DNA of 40,845 nucleotides from Bacteroidota bacterium. Lineage in GTDB: Bacteria; Bacteroidota; Bacteroidia; Bacteroidales; Lentimicrobiaceae. Numbering within the stretch: the stretch's first letter is position 1; each line of letters begins with the position of its first letter. This document shows positions 34,030-40,845 of the stretch, piece after piece. The position numbers were made by a program, and so were the translations under genes. The notes below the pieces were generated by a model. It was given only the letters and a program-made list of their open reading frames with translations. It ran no database searches and was not told the DNA's origin. The stretch is taken from assembly GCA_023441805.1 (NCBI GenBank), contig JAEZNO010000010.1, positions 1 through 40,845 on the forward strand, read 5' to 3'.

Positions 34030-35175
34030 ATGAAACAGCTTTTTTTCTTCTTCCTCAAACTTGGAATAATTGGATTTGGTGGTCCTGCAGCTCATATTGC
34101 CATGATGCGCAATGAACTGGTGGAGCGAAAGAAATGGATGACTGATGAATACTTCCTTTCAATGACAGGTATCGTAAATCTGATACCGGGTCCCAATTCG
34201 ACTGAGATGGCTATTTTTATAGGAAAAGAGAGGGGAGGATGGAAAGGGCTGATTATAGCCGGGGCATGTTTTATTCTACCCGCTGTTATATTCTCTTTTA
34301 TACTTGCACTCTTGTATGTGAAATATGGCAATTTGCCTCAAATTCAGCCATTTCTGTATGGGATTAAACCTGCCATCATCGCTATAATTATAACTGCTGT
34401 AATCTCATTGGCAAAAAGTGCATATAATTCTTCCTGGCTTATTTTACTTGGCATCCTTTCTTTTGTTCTTGCACTAATTGGAGTTAATGAACTAATGATA
34501 ATGATCGGTTCTGGAGCCCTTTATCTTTTGATTCGCAATTTATATTTTACCGGCTCTTCCGATAATCAAAATCACCAAAAACCAAAGAAGAATAGATTAT
34601 CTGTACTTTGGTTTACATCAGCCATGATAGTGCCGAAAACTCTGACCGGTATTTCAATCCTCACACTTTTCCTGATCTTTCTCAAGGTTGGTGCTATTCT
34701 TTATGGAAGTGGCTATGTGCTTTTTGCTTTCCTTGAGACTGATCTCGTGCAAACCGGAATACTTACAAAATCCCAATTAACAGATGCAATTGCAGCTGGT
34801 CAAATGACACCGGGTCCTGTTTTCTCTTCAGTTACTTTTATAGGATATGTTCTTGAAGGCTGGCAGGGCGCATTGGTTTCAACAGCTGGGGTTTTTATAC
34901 CGTCATTTTTATTTATTACACTGTTTAGCGGTTTATTCGAGAGATTAAAAAGTAACTCTCTTTTTATGACGTTCCTTTCGGGAGTCATCGCCTCTTCAGT
35001 TGCGCTAATTGCGGCTGTGGCACTATCATTGGGAAAATCATCAGTTGTTGACTGGAGAACGGCGGTTATTGCAATTACCTCTTTGATTGTATCATTTGCT
35101 TTTCGAAAGGTCAATAGTGCATTTGTTGTTGTTGGAGGATCACTTTTGGGATACTTGTTATTATTGATTCAATAA
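34030..35175 (+). CDS. chrA: Chromate transporter ChrA family protein (two CHR domains)
   Basis: A 381-residue membrane protein with about ten to twelve hydrophobic segments in two homologous halves. The first half has FFLKLGIIGFGGPAAHIAMM, LIPGPNSTEMAIFIG and GGWKGLIIAGACFILPA. The second repeats the pattern with FLKVGAILYGSGYVLFAFL, AAGQMTPGPVFSSVTFIGY and GWQGALVSTAGVFIPS. The fused two-domain form is the long-chain ChrA type, which exports chromate, probably coupled to the membrane potential. Family substrate range beyond chromate is uncertain. The next gene starts 13 bp after the stop and is likely co-transcribed. Confidence 0.9.
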   Translation: MKQLFFFFLKLGIIGFGGPAAHIAMMRNELVERKKWMTDEYFLSMTGIVNLIPGPNSTEMAIFIGKERGGWKGLIIAGACFILPAVIFSFILALLYVKYGNLPQIQPFLYGIKPAIIAIIITAVISLAKSAYNSSWLILLGILSFVLALIGVNELMIMIGSGALYLLIRNLYFTGSSDNQNHQKPKKNRLSVLWFTSAMIVPKTLTGISILTLFLIFLKVGAILYGSGYVLFAFLETDLVQTGILTKSQLTDAIAAGQMTPGPVFSSVTFIGYVLEGWQGALVSTAGVFIPSFLFITLFSGLFERLKSNSLFMTFLSGVIASSVALIAAVALSLGKSSVVDWRTAVIAITSLIVSFAFRKVNSAFVVVGGSLLGYLLLLIQ

Positions 35176-35188
35176 TCAGTTGAGAACT

Positions 35189-35683
35189 ATGAATAACACA
35201 GCTTCTGTTAAGATAATAAAAGCCGAACTTGCAGGATTGACCAATAAAGAGCTTATTGATCTGATTACTGTAATGCTGAAGTTTAAGAAAGAAAACAAAG
35301 AGTTGCTGACATACCTTTTATTTGATTCGAAAGATGAACTGGAGTATGTGAATAACGTGAAAAGAGAGATGGAGGCAGATCTGGAAAATGTCAATCGCTA
35401 CAATGTGCGACAGTCGATTAAAACAATAAGGAAGGCATTGCGAAATACTAAGAAGGCAATCAGAATTTCAGGGAAGAATGAAACTGAAGTACAATTACTG
35501 ATACATTTTCTAACTATTCTTACGAATAAGAATTTGCCATTCTTCAGATTCAAATCATTGACCCTGATTACCGAGCGTATTGTAAATAACATTAAAAAAG
35601 CGATCAGCGAGCTACATGAAGATCTGCGATACGATTATGGTGTTGAATTGGAGAAGCTGTTAGAATATAAAAGAATTATCTAA
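35189..35683 (+). CDS. Helical hypothetical protein downstream of chrA
   Basis: A 164-residue, lysine- and leucine-rich, mostly helical cytoplasmic protein starting MNNTASVKIIKAELAG. A TTG three codons upstream is in frame, but ATG at 35189 is the more likely start. The lysine/arginine-rich middle (SIKTIRKALRNTKKAIR) and the C-terminal RYDYGVELEKLLEYKRII have no recognised motif. The 13-bp gap from chrA suggests one operon, but no mechanistic link is visible. Confidence 0.65.
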   Translation: MNNTASVKIIKAELAGLTNKELIDLITVMLKFKKENKELLTYLLFDSKDELEYVNNVKREMEADLENVNRYNVRQSIKTIRKALRNTKKAIRISGKNETEVQLLIHFLTILTNKNLPFFRFKSLTLITERIVNNIKKAISELHEDLRYDYGVELEKLLEYKRII

Positions 35684-35736
35684 AATCACGTAATTAAATC
35701 TCTTACAAATCAGAGTTATGTAAAGAGTATAAAATA

Positions 35737-35759
35737 ATTGAGCTCTTAAGCGGCTCAAT
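35737..35759 (+). other. Hairpin after the chrA operon
   Basis: ATTGAGC-9-GCTCAAT makes a 7-bp stem about 55 bp beyond the last stop codon of the operon. No T-run follows, so it is at most a weak terminator or a 3'-end stabilising hairpin. Confidence 0.35.
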
Positions 35760-35838
35760 TAATCTTGATATTATAAAATTACAAAAAGATTGAAAGTGGT
35801 CTTTGTTTTGAGCTAATGAGTTGGACTTTATAATGGAA

Positions 35839-35898
35839 AGCTTAAAATTGACTCAAAATATTCAGGAGTCTATATTGCGCAAGAGCTTAAAATTGGCT
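35839..35898 (+). repeat. Two direct copies of AGCTTAAAATTGRCT upstream of the DUF5020 gene
   Basis: Copies at 35839-35853 and 35884-35898 differ at one base (A/G) and lie 45 bp apart, upstream of the -7 box. They could be sites for a regulator. Confidence 0.5.
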
Positions 35899-35935
35899 GA
35901 GTGCTTCTTTATAACAAAGGATATTTAAGATAATG

Positions 35936-35943
35936 TATCTTTG
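35936..35943 (+). promoter_or_regulatory. Promoter -7 box for the DUF5020 gene
   Basis: TATCTTTG followed by CG, a full match to TAnnTTTG, 18 bp upstream of the ATG at 35962. This also explains why the in-frame TTG at 35941 is not the start: it lies inside the promoter. Confidence 0.7.
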
Positions 35944-35961
35944 CGCCCTAATTTTATTTCC

Positions 35962-36666
35962 ATGCGAAGAATATTATTTTTACTCACAATTCTGTTTTCA
36001 TCACTTTCTATATTTTCCCAAAATCTCCAATTGCATTATGATCTTGGGAAGGATCGACAGTATCTGACCACAACATTTGAGTATTTTAATCCAGATAAAT
36101 ATGGGTCTACCTTCCTATTTATTGATATGGATTATGGGGCTGGTGATGTAAAAGGAATGAACTCAGCATATTGGGAAATCTCAAGAGGCTTGAAATTCTG
36201 GGAAGCCCCATTTGCCATACATGTTGAATACAATGGAGGATTCATGCAAATTAAGGATGGCGATTTTTCAACATCAGTGCAATTTAATGATGCATGGCTT
36301 GGTGGAATTGAATATAATTACAATAATGAAACTTTCACTAAAGGATTCACATTAATGGCGTTATGTAAAAACATTCGCGACAAAAATGATTTGTCCTTTC
36401 AATTAACAGGTGTGTGGTACATTCACTTTTTGAAAAACAGGATGACTTTCTCAGGATTTGCTGATTTTTGGAGGGAGGATAATATTGTTTTTAAAGACAA
36501 TATTCCGAGTGAGACTGATTTCACTTTCCTGACAGAACCTCAGATATGGTACAATTTCGCTAAGCATTTTTCTGTAGGAAGTGAAATTGAAATGAGTAAT
36601 AACTTTGCCGGAGTAAAGGGATTTCAAGTGAATCCAACATTAGCTCTGAAATGGAAGATTGAATAG
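35962..36666 (+). CDS. DUF5020 outer-membrane protein (nucleoside-channel Tsx-like)
   Basis: A 234-residue exported barrel-type protein with signal peptide 1-19 (ends IFSQ). The sequence is made of alternating strands with aromatic girdles (NLQLHYDLGKDRQYLTTTFE, WEISRGLKFWEAP, WYIHFLKNRMTFSGFADFW) and ends LALKWKIE. This matches the DUF5020 family of Bacteroidota, distantly like the Tsx nucleoside channel. Substrate unknown. Its stop is directly adjacent, with no spacer, to the stop of the convergent methyltransferase gene. Confidence 0.82.
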   Translation: MRRILFLLTILFSSLSIFSQNLQLHYDLGKDRQYLTTTFEYFNPDKYGSTFLFIDMDYGAGDVKGMNSAYWEISRGLKFWEAPFAIHVEYNGGFMQIKDGDFSTSVQFNDAWLGGIEYNYNNETFTKGFTLMALCKNIRDKNDLSFQLTGVWYIHFLKNRMTFSGFADFWREDNIVFKDNIPSETDFTFLTEPQIWYNFAKHFSVGSEIEMSNNFAGVKGFQVNPTLALKWKIE

Positions 36667-37854
36667 TTAGCTGAATAAGTCCTGTAGATAGTGCGACTTC
36701 AGTTTGAAGATCTTCTTCAATTCCTCAATATTTGCTAAAACCTCAGGGTCAGGTATCGGATGATACGTTGAGTTGAGTTTCTTTTTTACAGCTGAAATAA
36801 TAAGATTTTTAGGAGTATGCTCAGTAGCAATGAATTCAGCAACATTGGTGCGATATCCGTAAGCTTCCAGAATCAATGCTCTTATGGTATCAGTAAGAAT
36901 CTCAGCCTGACGTTCGGCTAGTATTCCAAATTGTGTTATCTCTGACAATACCCCTGATGTTTCAAGGTCACGTCGTACTTGCTTATGGCAACAAGGTGAG
37001 CATACTATGACGGTCGCCCCCATGGTTATTCCCCTGAAAATTGCTTCATCAGTGGCAGTATCGCATGCATGCAGAGCAATCAAAATATCAGTCTCGGGAA
37101 TGTCGGTTTTTTCAATAGTGCCCTGTACGAATCTTAAGCCATTAAACTTTGCCTGATTAGCAATAACATTACAGTTTTCAACCAGTTCTTTCCTTAATTC
37201 AACGCCTGTTAATTCTACTTTCTTCTTCAACTTATTGGACAGATAATCGTACATGGCAAAAGTCAGGTATCCTTTGCCGGCACCCATGTCAGCAACTCTT
37301 ATTGACTCAGGCAGGTCGATATCCTTTATAATCCCGTTAACTATTTCTATATACTTGTTAATCTGTCTGAACTTATCCTGCATATCAGGTTTTATCCTGC
37401 CAGCTTTATTTGTAATTCCTAATGCAAGTAAATAAGGTTTATCAATTGAATCAATAATTCTGGACTTCACTTTATCATGACTTAATGATGGGGTAGTCGT
37501 GGATGAAGGTGGTCGTTTGAGAATTGTGGAAGTTCCCTTTTTATTGATGAGAAGCTGAAAGTCGTTTTGGGTAGTTGCAAGGAAAGCCTGGTTGAATGAT
37601 GTGGTCAGTAACTTATTAATCTCATACTGAGCTTCATCAGGCGTAAGGTTTTTGGTGATGTCCTTTGTTTTATGCCTGTACACAAATGAAAGCATGAGAA
37701 CATCTTTGATTTTCACAGGTTTGATATATACATTACTGAGTTCGGAAGCTGCATCTTTCTTGTTACTAAGCGTGAGTTTTATGAATGATGCTGAGAGTAT
37801 GCTATCTTCAAGATATTCAAGTAATTTGGAAATATTTGCAGTGAGATCATTCAT
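36667..37854 (-). CDS. SAM-dependent methyltransferase (Methyltransf_32 / METTL25-like)
   Basis: A 395-residue protein. Motif I, VADMGAGKGYLTFAMYD (187-203), binds S-adenosylmethionine. LHACD (261-265) and SPCCH (286-290) follow, a combination typical of the Methyltransf_32/METTL25 group. The N-terminal ~150 residues are an additional domain with a Ser/Thr/Pro linker near 112-125. The C-terminus contains PKNLIISAVKKK. The family's target in bacteria is not established; an RNA or protein substrate is the usual guess. The gene lies end-to-end against the convergent DUF5020 gene. Confidence 0.85.
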   Translation of the reverse strand: MNDLTANISKLLEYLEDSILSASFIKLTLSNKKDAASELSNVYIKPVKIKDVLMLSFVYRHKTKDITKNLTPDEAQYEINKLLTTSFNQAFLATTQNDFQLLINKKGTSTILKRPPSSTTTPSLSHDKVKSRIIDSIDKPYLLALGITNKAGRIKPDMQDKFRQINKYIEIVNGIIKDIDLPESIRVADMGAGKGYLTFAMYDYLSNKLKKKVELTGVELRKELVENCNVIANQAKFNGLRFVQGTIEKTDIPETDILIALHACDTATDEAIFRGITMGATVIVCSPCCHKQVRRDLETSGVLSEITQFGILAERQAEILTDTIRALILEAYGYRTNVAEFIATEHTPKNLIISAVKKKLNSTYHPIPDPEVLANIEELKKIFKLKSHYLQDLFS

Positions 37855-37919
37855 TTGTGAGTAACTTAATATATTGGAGCGTAAGTTTATAGCAATAAAC
37901 AGTTTGATACATTAATTGA

Positions 37920-39452
37920 TTAAAGGTTTTTACGAACGGTAATCCAAATGGAATTCGATTGTTTAGATTTATTAGAACCGATGTCATCAAAAGCAAAAGC
38001 AGTAATCCTGTATTTTCCTTCTTCTTTCATAGAATAGGAACCGGCAGACTGATTAAATGACAGAAGTGCATTTTGCTGAATATCCCATTTCTCGATGTAT
38101 CTTTTGTTAGCACTGACTAATGTGTCAGTCTTCAAATATTCCACCTGAGTCCTGTTGATTTTAAAGATATCTGTTGAGGCTCCTTTTGGTGCTATACCAT
38201 CTTGTCTCATAACCGGTTGCTTTCCTAAATAACGATTTTCATCTGTGCCAATAGGGAAGTACTCTACTATTGTTATGAAATTTGGAACATCGATATTTGC
38301 AAACAATGATAATATCTTTGCCTGTTTATCAGTGTTCTTAAGATCATAAGTAATCATCACCGGCTCACCAGGGTGGTACTCTCTTTTGTCTGCTCTTATT
38401 TGGAATGACCATGTAAAAAGATTCCATGCTTCAGTATACTCATCAGTTAGACGGATAATGCTACTATCATTAGCAAATTTGGGGAAGTTTTTTAGTAGCA
38501 TATCAAGATATGATTTCGACTGCTCATAAGATGACAATTGGACAGAATACTGTAGATCTTCATTTTGAGAATAAATCAAATAAAGCTCCGCTAATCTCTG
38601 ATAGATATAAGGTGTGCAATTTGTACCCGGATAAGCGTTTAAGAATTTCTGATAGTTTGCAATCCATCGTAATTGATCCTCACGTGTAATAAGATCTTCA
38701 GGTTTATCGTGCGATATCATTATCTGGTAATCAGCATCATCAGCATAAGGACTATCGGGGTAATGTCTCAGTAGTTTTCTAAAAAAGCTTAACGGAAAGA
38801 AAAGAGCCGGACTTCCATTGATGAAAGGACCGGTAATCAAAAAGAGATCTTTATAGAGCAATCCGGTTTGCCACAGAAGTTCATCGTCCTTCAATCTTTG
38901 TTTTTCAAGCAGTTGGAGTTTATTGTAAGTTTCAGCAACCTTATCCATTCGGGCAATATGAGCATCTGATCTGAATGTAGGATAACTCTTCAGCAAAATA
39001 GAATCATAATGAAGTGACTCAGCTAATTTGCCTTCGTAATTAGCGAGGTTAGTCAGTTGGAGGTAATAATTAGCTATAATAGTAGTGTCATTTACAGTAT
39101 CACTCACAAAATAAGTGAATTGGCTTGCTTCGGTGAAATTGAATGGAAGGCTGTTGTTGGTAGACTCTTTTAATTCTTTGAGTTTGAGCAGAATGAGAGT
39201 ATCCTCTGAAGAACCAAATTTTGCATTAGCATCGTTGAACTTATAGACGGTAGTCCTGAAGTCACCTTTTAGAGGGGTTATTTCTTCACTAACATAGGTT
39301 TGGAATACATCGCGTTCAAAAGCCAATTGTGAAGGAGTCTTTTGGGGAGATATAGTAACGGTAGTTTTCTTACTGCATGAAGAAAGGAGTATAGCAACAA
39401 AAAGGAGCAGCAGAATTAATTGAAGATTACCTAATTCTTTACAATGAATCAT
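37920..39452 (-). CDS. TPR-containing lipoprotein of unknown function
   Basis: A 510-residue protein with lipobox AILLSSC (Cys26), then a Lys/Thr linker. TPR-like helical repeats cover about residues 130-320 (SYPTFRSDAHIARMDKVAE, HYPDSPYADDADYQIM, AYPGTNCTPYIYQRLAELY). A C-terminal immunoglobulin-like beta-sandwich (about 355-510, ADKREYHPGEPVMITYDLKN) follows. It is likely a periplasmic or outer-membrane scaffold. A -7 box TATCTTTG (39474-39481) lies 21 bp upstream of the start. Confidence 0.75.
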   Translation of the reverse strand: MIHCKELGNLQLILLLLFVAILLSSCSKKTTVTISPQKTPSQLAFERDVFQTYVSEEITPLKGDFRTTVYKFNDANAKFGSSEDTLILLKLKELKESTNNSLPFNFTEASQFTYFVSDTVNDTTIIANYYLQLTNLANYEGKLAESLHYDSILLKSYPTFRSDAHIARMDKVAETYNKLQLLEKQRLKDDELLWQTGLLYKDLFLITGPFINGSPALFFPLSFFRKLLRHYPDSPYADDADYQIMISHDKPEDLITREDQLRWIANYQKFLNAYPGTNCTPYIYQRLAELYLIYSQNEDLQYSVQLSSYEQSKSYLDMLLKNFPKFANDSSIIRLTDEYTEAWNLFTWSFQIRADKREYHPGEPVMITYDLKNTDKQAKILSLFANIDVPNFITIVEYFPIGTDENRYLGKQPVMRQDGIAPKGASTDIFKINRTQVEYLKTDTLVSANKRYIEKWDIQQNALLSFNQSAGSYSMKEEGKYRITAFAFDDIGSNKSKQSNSIWITVRKNL

Positions 39453-39473
39453 GGATGCTTAAACTTGTCAGCA

Positions 39474-39481
39474 CAAAGATA
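39474..39481 (-). promoter_or_regulatory. Promoter -7 box for the TPR lipoprotein gene
   Basis: The minus strand reads TATCTTTG followed by TGC, a full match to TAnnTTTG, with a leader of about 20 nt. No -33 TTG was found at the usual distance. Confidence 0.6.
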
Positions 39482-39689
39482 AGGAAAGAAGTGTCGCCGC
39501 GCTGAAGGTCACCTGTAATTACATTCTTACACATACATGATATATGCATAGATATGTTTTGAGATTGTTTTTTCTCGAACAATGCTAAAAGGCTGAATGT
39601 GTTTGTGCGGCTGCGCCGTTAGGCGGGAGGTGTAGCGGATGGATTGGATTAAGTGGCTGAGTATTACAGCATTCGAGGGGTGAAATAAA

Positions 39690-39717
39690 AAGCCCGGTTA
39701 TATATGCCAGGCTTCCT
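39690..39717 (-). terminator. Intrinsic terminator of the Cys-rich lipoprotein gene
   Basis: The minus strand has AAGCCTGG and CCGGGCTT (one T.G pair) around a 9-nt loop, followed by TTTTTA, starting 6 bp after the stop codon. Confidence 0.8.
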
Positions 39718-39719
39718 TA

Positions 39720-40364
39720 TTAAAGTCTTTCAACAGGTCGATACAGGTTGGAGACGGTCATAGTGCAATTGTCATCTTCACAGGCACATTTGACCTTACT
39801 GGTTATCAGGTTGTATTCCTCTACACAATTACCAGGTGAGTTGGCACAGGATCCTGAGCAATCAATTAATATCTTCTTCTTTGGAACCAGAGCATCCGTT
39901 GTGTCAAACTCATATACAATCATCACAGAGTAGGCTACGCGATCAACAGTATATAATATCTCAAATACTTCAGCCAGGTCAGAGATCGTTTGAACAATGC
40001 TGGTAATCTTATACTCAGTTGTGTGGTGAGTCAGCTGCATGTGATCACTCAGGCCCTGCATAATTTCGGAGGCGTTGGCACGTGATGCTGTACTGCGATC
40101 AGATGGGTTATCAATTTCAAATGACATGGCGCACCCTTCGCATAAGCACTTAATTTTGTGTGTAGTCAAATCCCATTCCATATCACAACCTCCCCCGGTT
40201 GAACATTCACCTACACAAGAATAGCTAATGACAGCCGGTGGGTTTTGTGCGGATTTAAGAACAGGGTTTTTGTCATCAAGATTTTTTGTTTCACTAGAAC
40301 AATTAATGAATGCAACTGCTAATAAGCTAAGCAGTGTGATTATAATTGTTTTCTTCATTTTCAA
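39720..40364 (-). CDS. Lipoprotein with a duplicated six-cysteine module
   Basis: A 214-residue lipoprotein (lipobox AFINC, Cys22). Two copies of the same cysteine pattern flank a helical centre. Copy 1 uses Cys50, 54, 60, 73, 75, 78 and copy 2 uses Cys169, 173, 180, 193, 195, 200. Spacing is C-x3-C-x5/6-C-x12-C-x-C-x2/4-C in both, with a shared acidic-aromatic EW/EY and L-T-x-K-x-K before the fourth Cys. Disulphide bonding or metal binding are both possible; no known family was recognised. It has its own terminator and is a single-gene unit. Confidence 0.75.
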   Translation of the reverse strand: MKMKKTIIITLLSLLAVAFINCSSETKNLDDKNPVLKSAQNPPAVISYSCVGECSTGGGCDMEWDLTTHKIKCLCEGCAMSFEIDNPSDRSTASRANASEIMQGLSDHMQLTHHTTEYKITSIVQTISDLAEVFEILYTVDRVAYSVMIVYEFDTTDALVPKKKILIDCSGSCANSPGNCVEEYNLITSKVKCACEDDNCTMTVSNLYRPVERL

Positions 40365-40463
40365 AGTAATTTAACGATTGATCTTGGTGTATTTCATAAC
40401 AGGGTGATCAGCCCCTGAAGAGTATCGGCTAAGTTTTAGAACTTGTAAATATAATGATTTACA

Positions 40464-40691
40464 ATGTATTTAGCAAATCTGAATACAGAAGAAACTACGG
40501 TTAGGGAGCTTAAAAAGGAAGGCCCGAAGGGTTGCTTCAGGCTTGATTGTGGCTATTCAGTTTGTAATGCTGATGTGACTTCAAATGAAATGCCGTTACT
40601 GGCAATCATGAATGTAGATTCCCAGGATGTGGAAGCCAATTACATCAATTCAACTTTGGTTGTTTACCTTGATGTAGATGAGCTTGCCTGA
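40464..40691 (+). CDS. Possible 75-residue protein with three clustered cysteines
   Basis: A short frame with a sensible amino-acid mix and an ATG in an A/T-rich context (TGATTTACAATG). The sequence carries GCFRLDCGYSVCN (Cys at about 24, 29 and 34) and a well-formed acidic hydrophobic C-terminus VVYLDVDELA. No signal peptide. It is divergent from the Cys-rich lipoprotein gene, 99 bp away. No family recognised; it may be a real small protein or a chance ORF. Confidence 0.45.
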   Translation: MYLANLNTEETTVRELKKEGPKGCFRLDCGYSVCNADVTSNEMPLLAIMNVDSQDVEANYINSTLVVYLDVDELA

Positions 40692-40758
40692 ATAACATTG
40701 ACTTTTTTTGAATTAATTAATACTGATGTTGACTTTTTCTTTTTTGGTTACTTTTTTC

Positions 40759-40790
40759 TTTTTGTTAATAAACCACGTTTTTGTTAATAA
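40759..40790 (+). repeat. Two copies of TTTTTGTTAATAA
   Basis: Identical 13-bp copies at 40759-40771 and 40778-40790, 19 bp apart, in a T-rich stretch that also holds two copies of TTGACTTTTT (near 40698 and 40730). Nothing else is recognisable to the right edge. Confidence 0.5.
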
Positions 40791-40845
40791 CCCTAGTCTT
40801 ACCATATTAAGAAACTCATGTGGTGTGTATCCCTCTAAGGAATCA

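Noticed and set aside
39590..39640. Local GC-rich patch as a foreign insert or RNA gene
   Set aside because: It is only about 50 bp long, and no clear fold, repeat or gene was found.

Overview
The window is an AT-rich chromosomal segment from a Bacteroidota bacterium, most likely of the Bacteroidales/Marinilabiliales type. Four things support this: Bacteroidota-type promoter -7 boxes (TAnnTTTG) upstream of several genes, a C-terminal type 9 secretion sorting domain, a DUF5020 outer-membrane protein, and many SPII lipoproteins with Lys/Asp-rich mature N-termini. No plasmid, phage or CRISPR signature is visible. The only mobile-element trace is the 3' end of a group II intron (domains V and VI) at the extreme left edge.

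Layout. 1-124: group II intron tail, + strand. 252-3960 (minus): a vitamin B12 uptake locus made of a cobalamin riboswitch, a BtuB-like TonB-dependent receptor and a BtuG-like beta-propeller surface lipoprotein; an eleven-unit degenerate 13-bp tandem repeat fills the gap between the two genes. 4049-8806 (minus): a two-gene operon of a 1014-residue periplasmic TPR protein and an outer-membrane barrel. 8990-9898: a T9SS-exported protein. 10105-10502: RNase P RNA. 10592-11389: a promoter overlapped by a perfect palindrome, then a membrane protein translationally coupled to a small XRE-type regulator. 11427-17412: DUF2027/Smr protein, MauG-like dihaem peroxidase, flavodoxin, coiled-coil exported protein with an unusual structured leader or ncRNA, an acidic YD-repeat-like protein, and an AlkD-type DNA glycosylase. 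17517-22232: small membrane, acidic and AT-hook-like proteins, an NTF2-like secreted protein and a large hybrid histidine kinase. 22810-26922 (minus): DUF4382 lipoprotein, then an apparent operon of ferredoxin-NADP reductase-like protein, rlmN and a MATE transporter. 27031-32431 (+): a 1364-residue protein carrying the ATP-grasp and phosphohistidine halves of pyruvate phosphate dikinase but no PEP/pyruvate barrel, followed by a divergent long GAPDH. 32749 to the end: lipoproteins, ChrA chromate transporter, DUF5020 porin-like protein, a METTL25-like methyltransferase and a lipoprotein with a duplicated six-cysteine module.

Most of the window is core or lineage-typical chromosome. The parts most worth a second look are the orphan dikinase next to the atypical GAPDH, the folded RNA at 15471-15680 whose terminator ends about 12 nt before a start codon, the palindromic operator at 10592-10613, the 13-bp and 11-bp tandem repeats, and a 48-residue AT-hook-like gene. 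All calls rest on reading the sequence; no database search was run.
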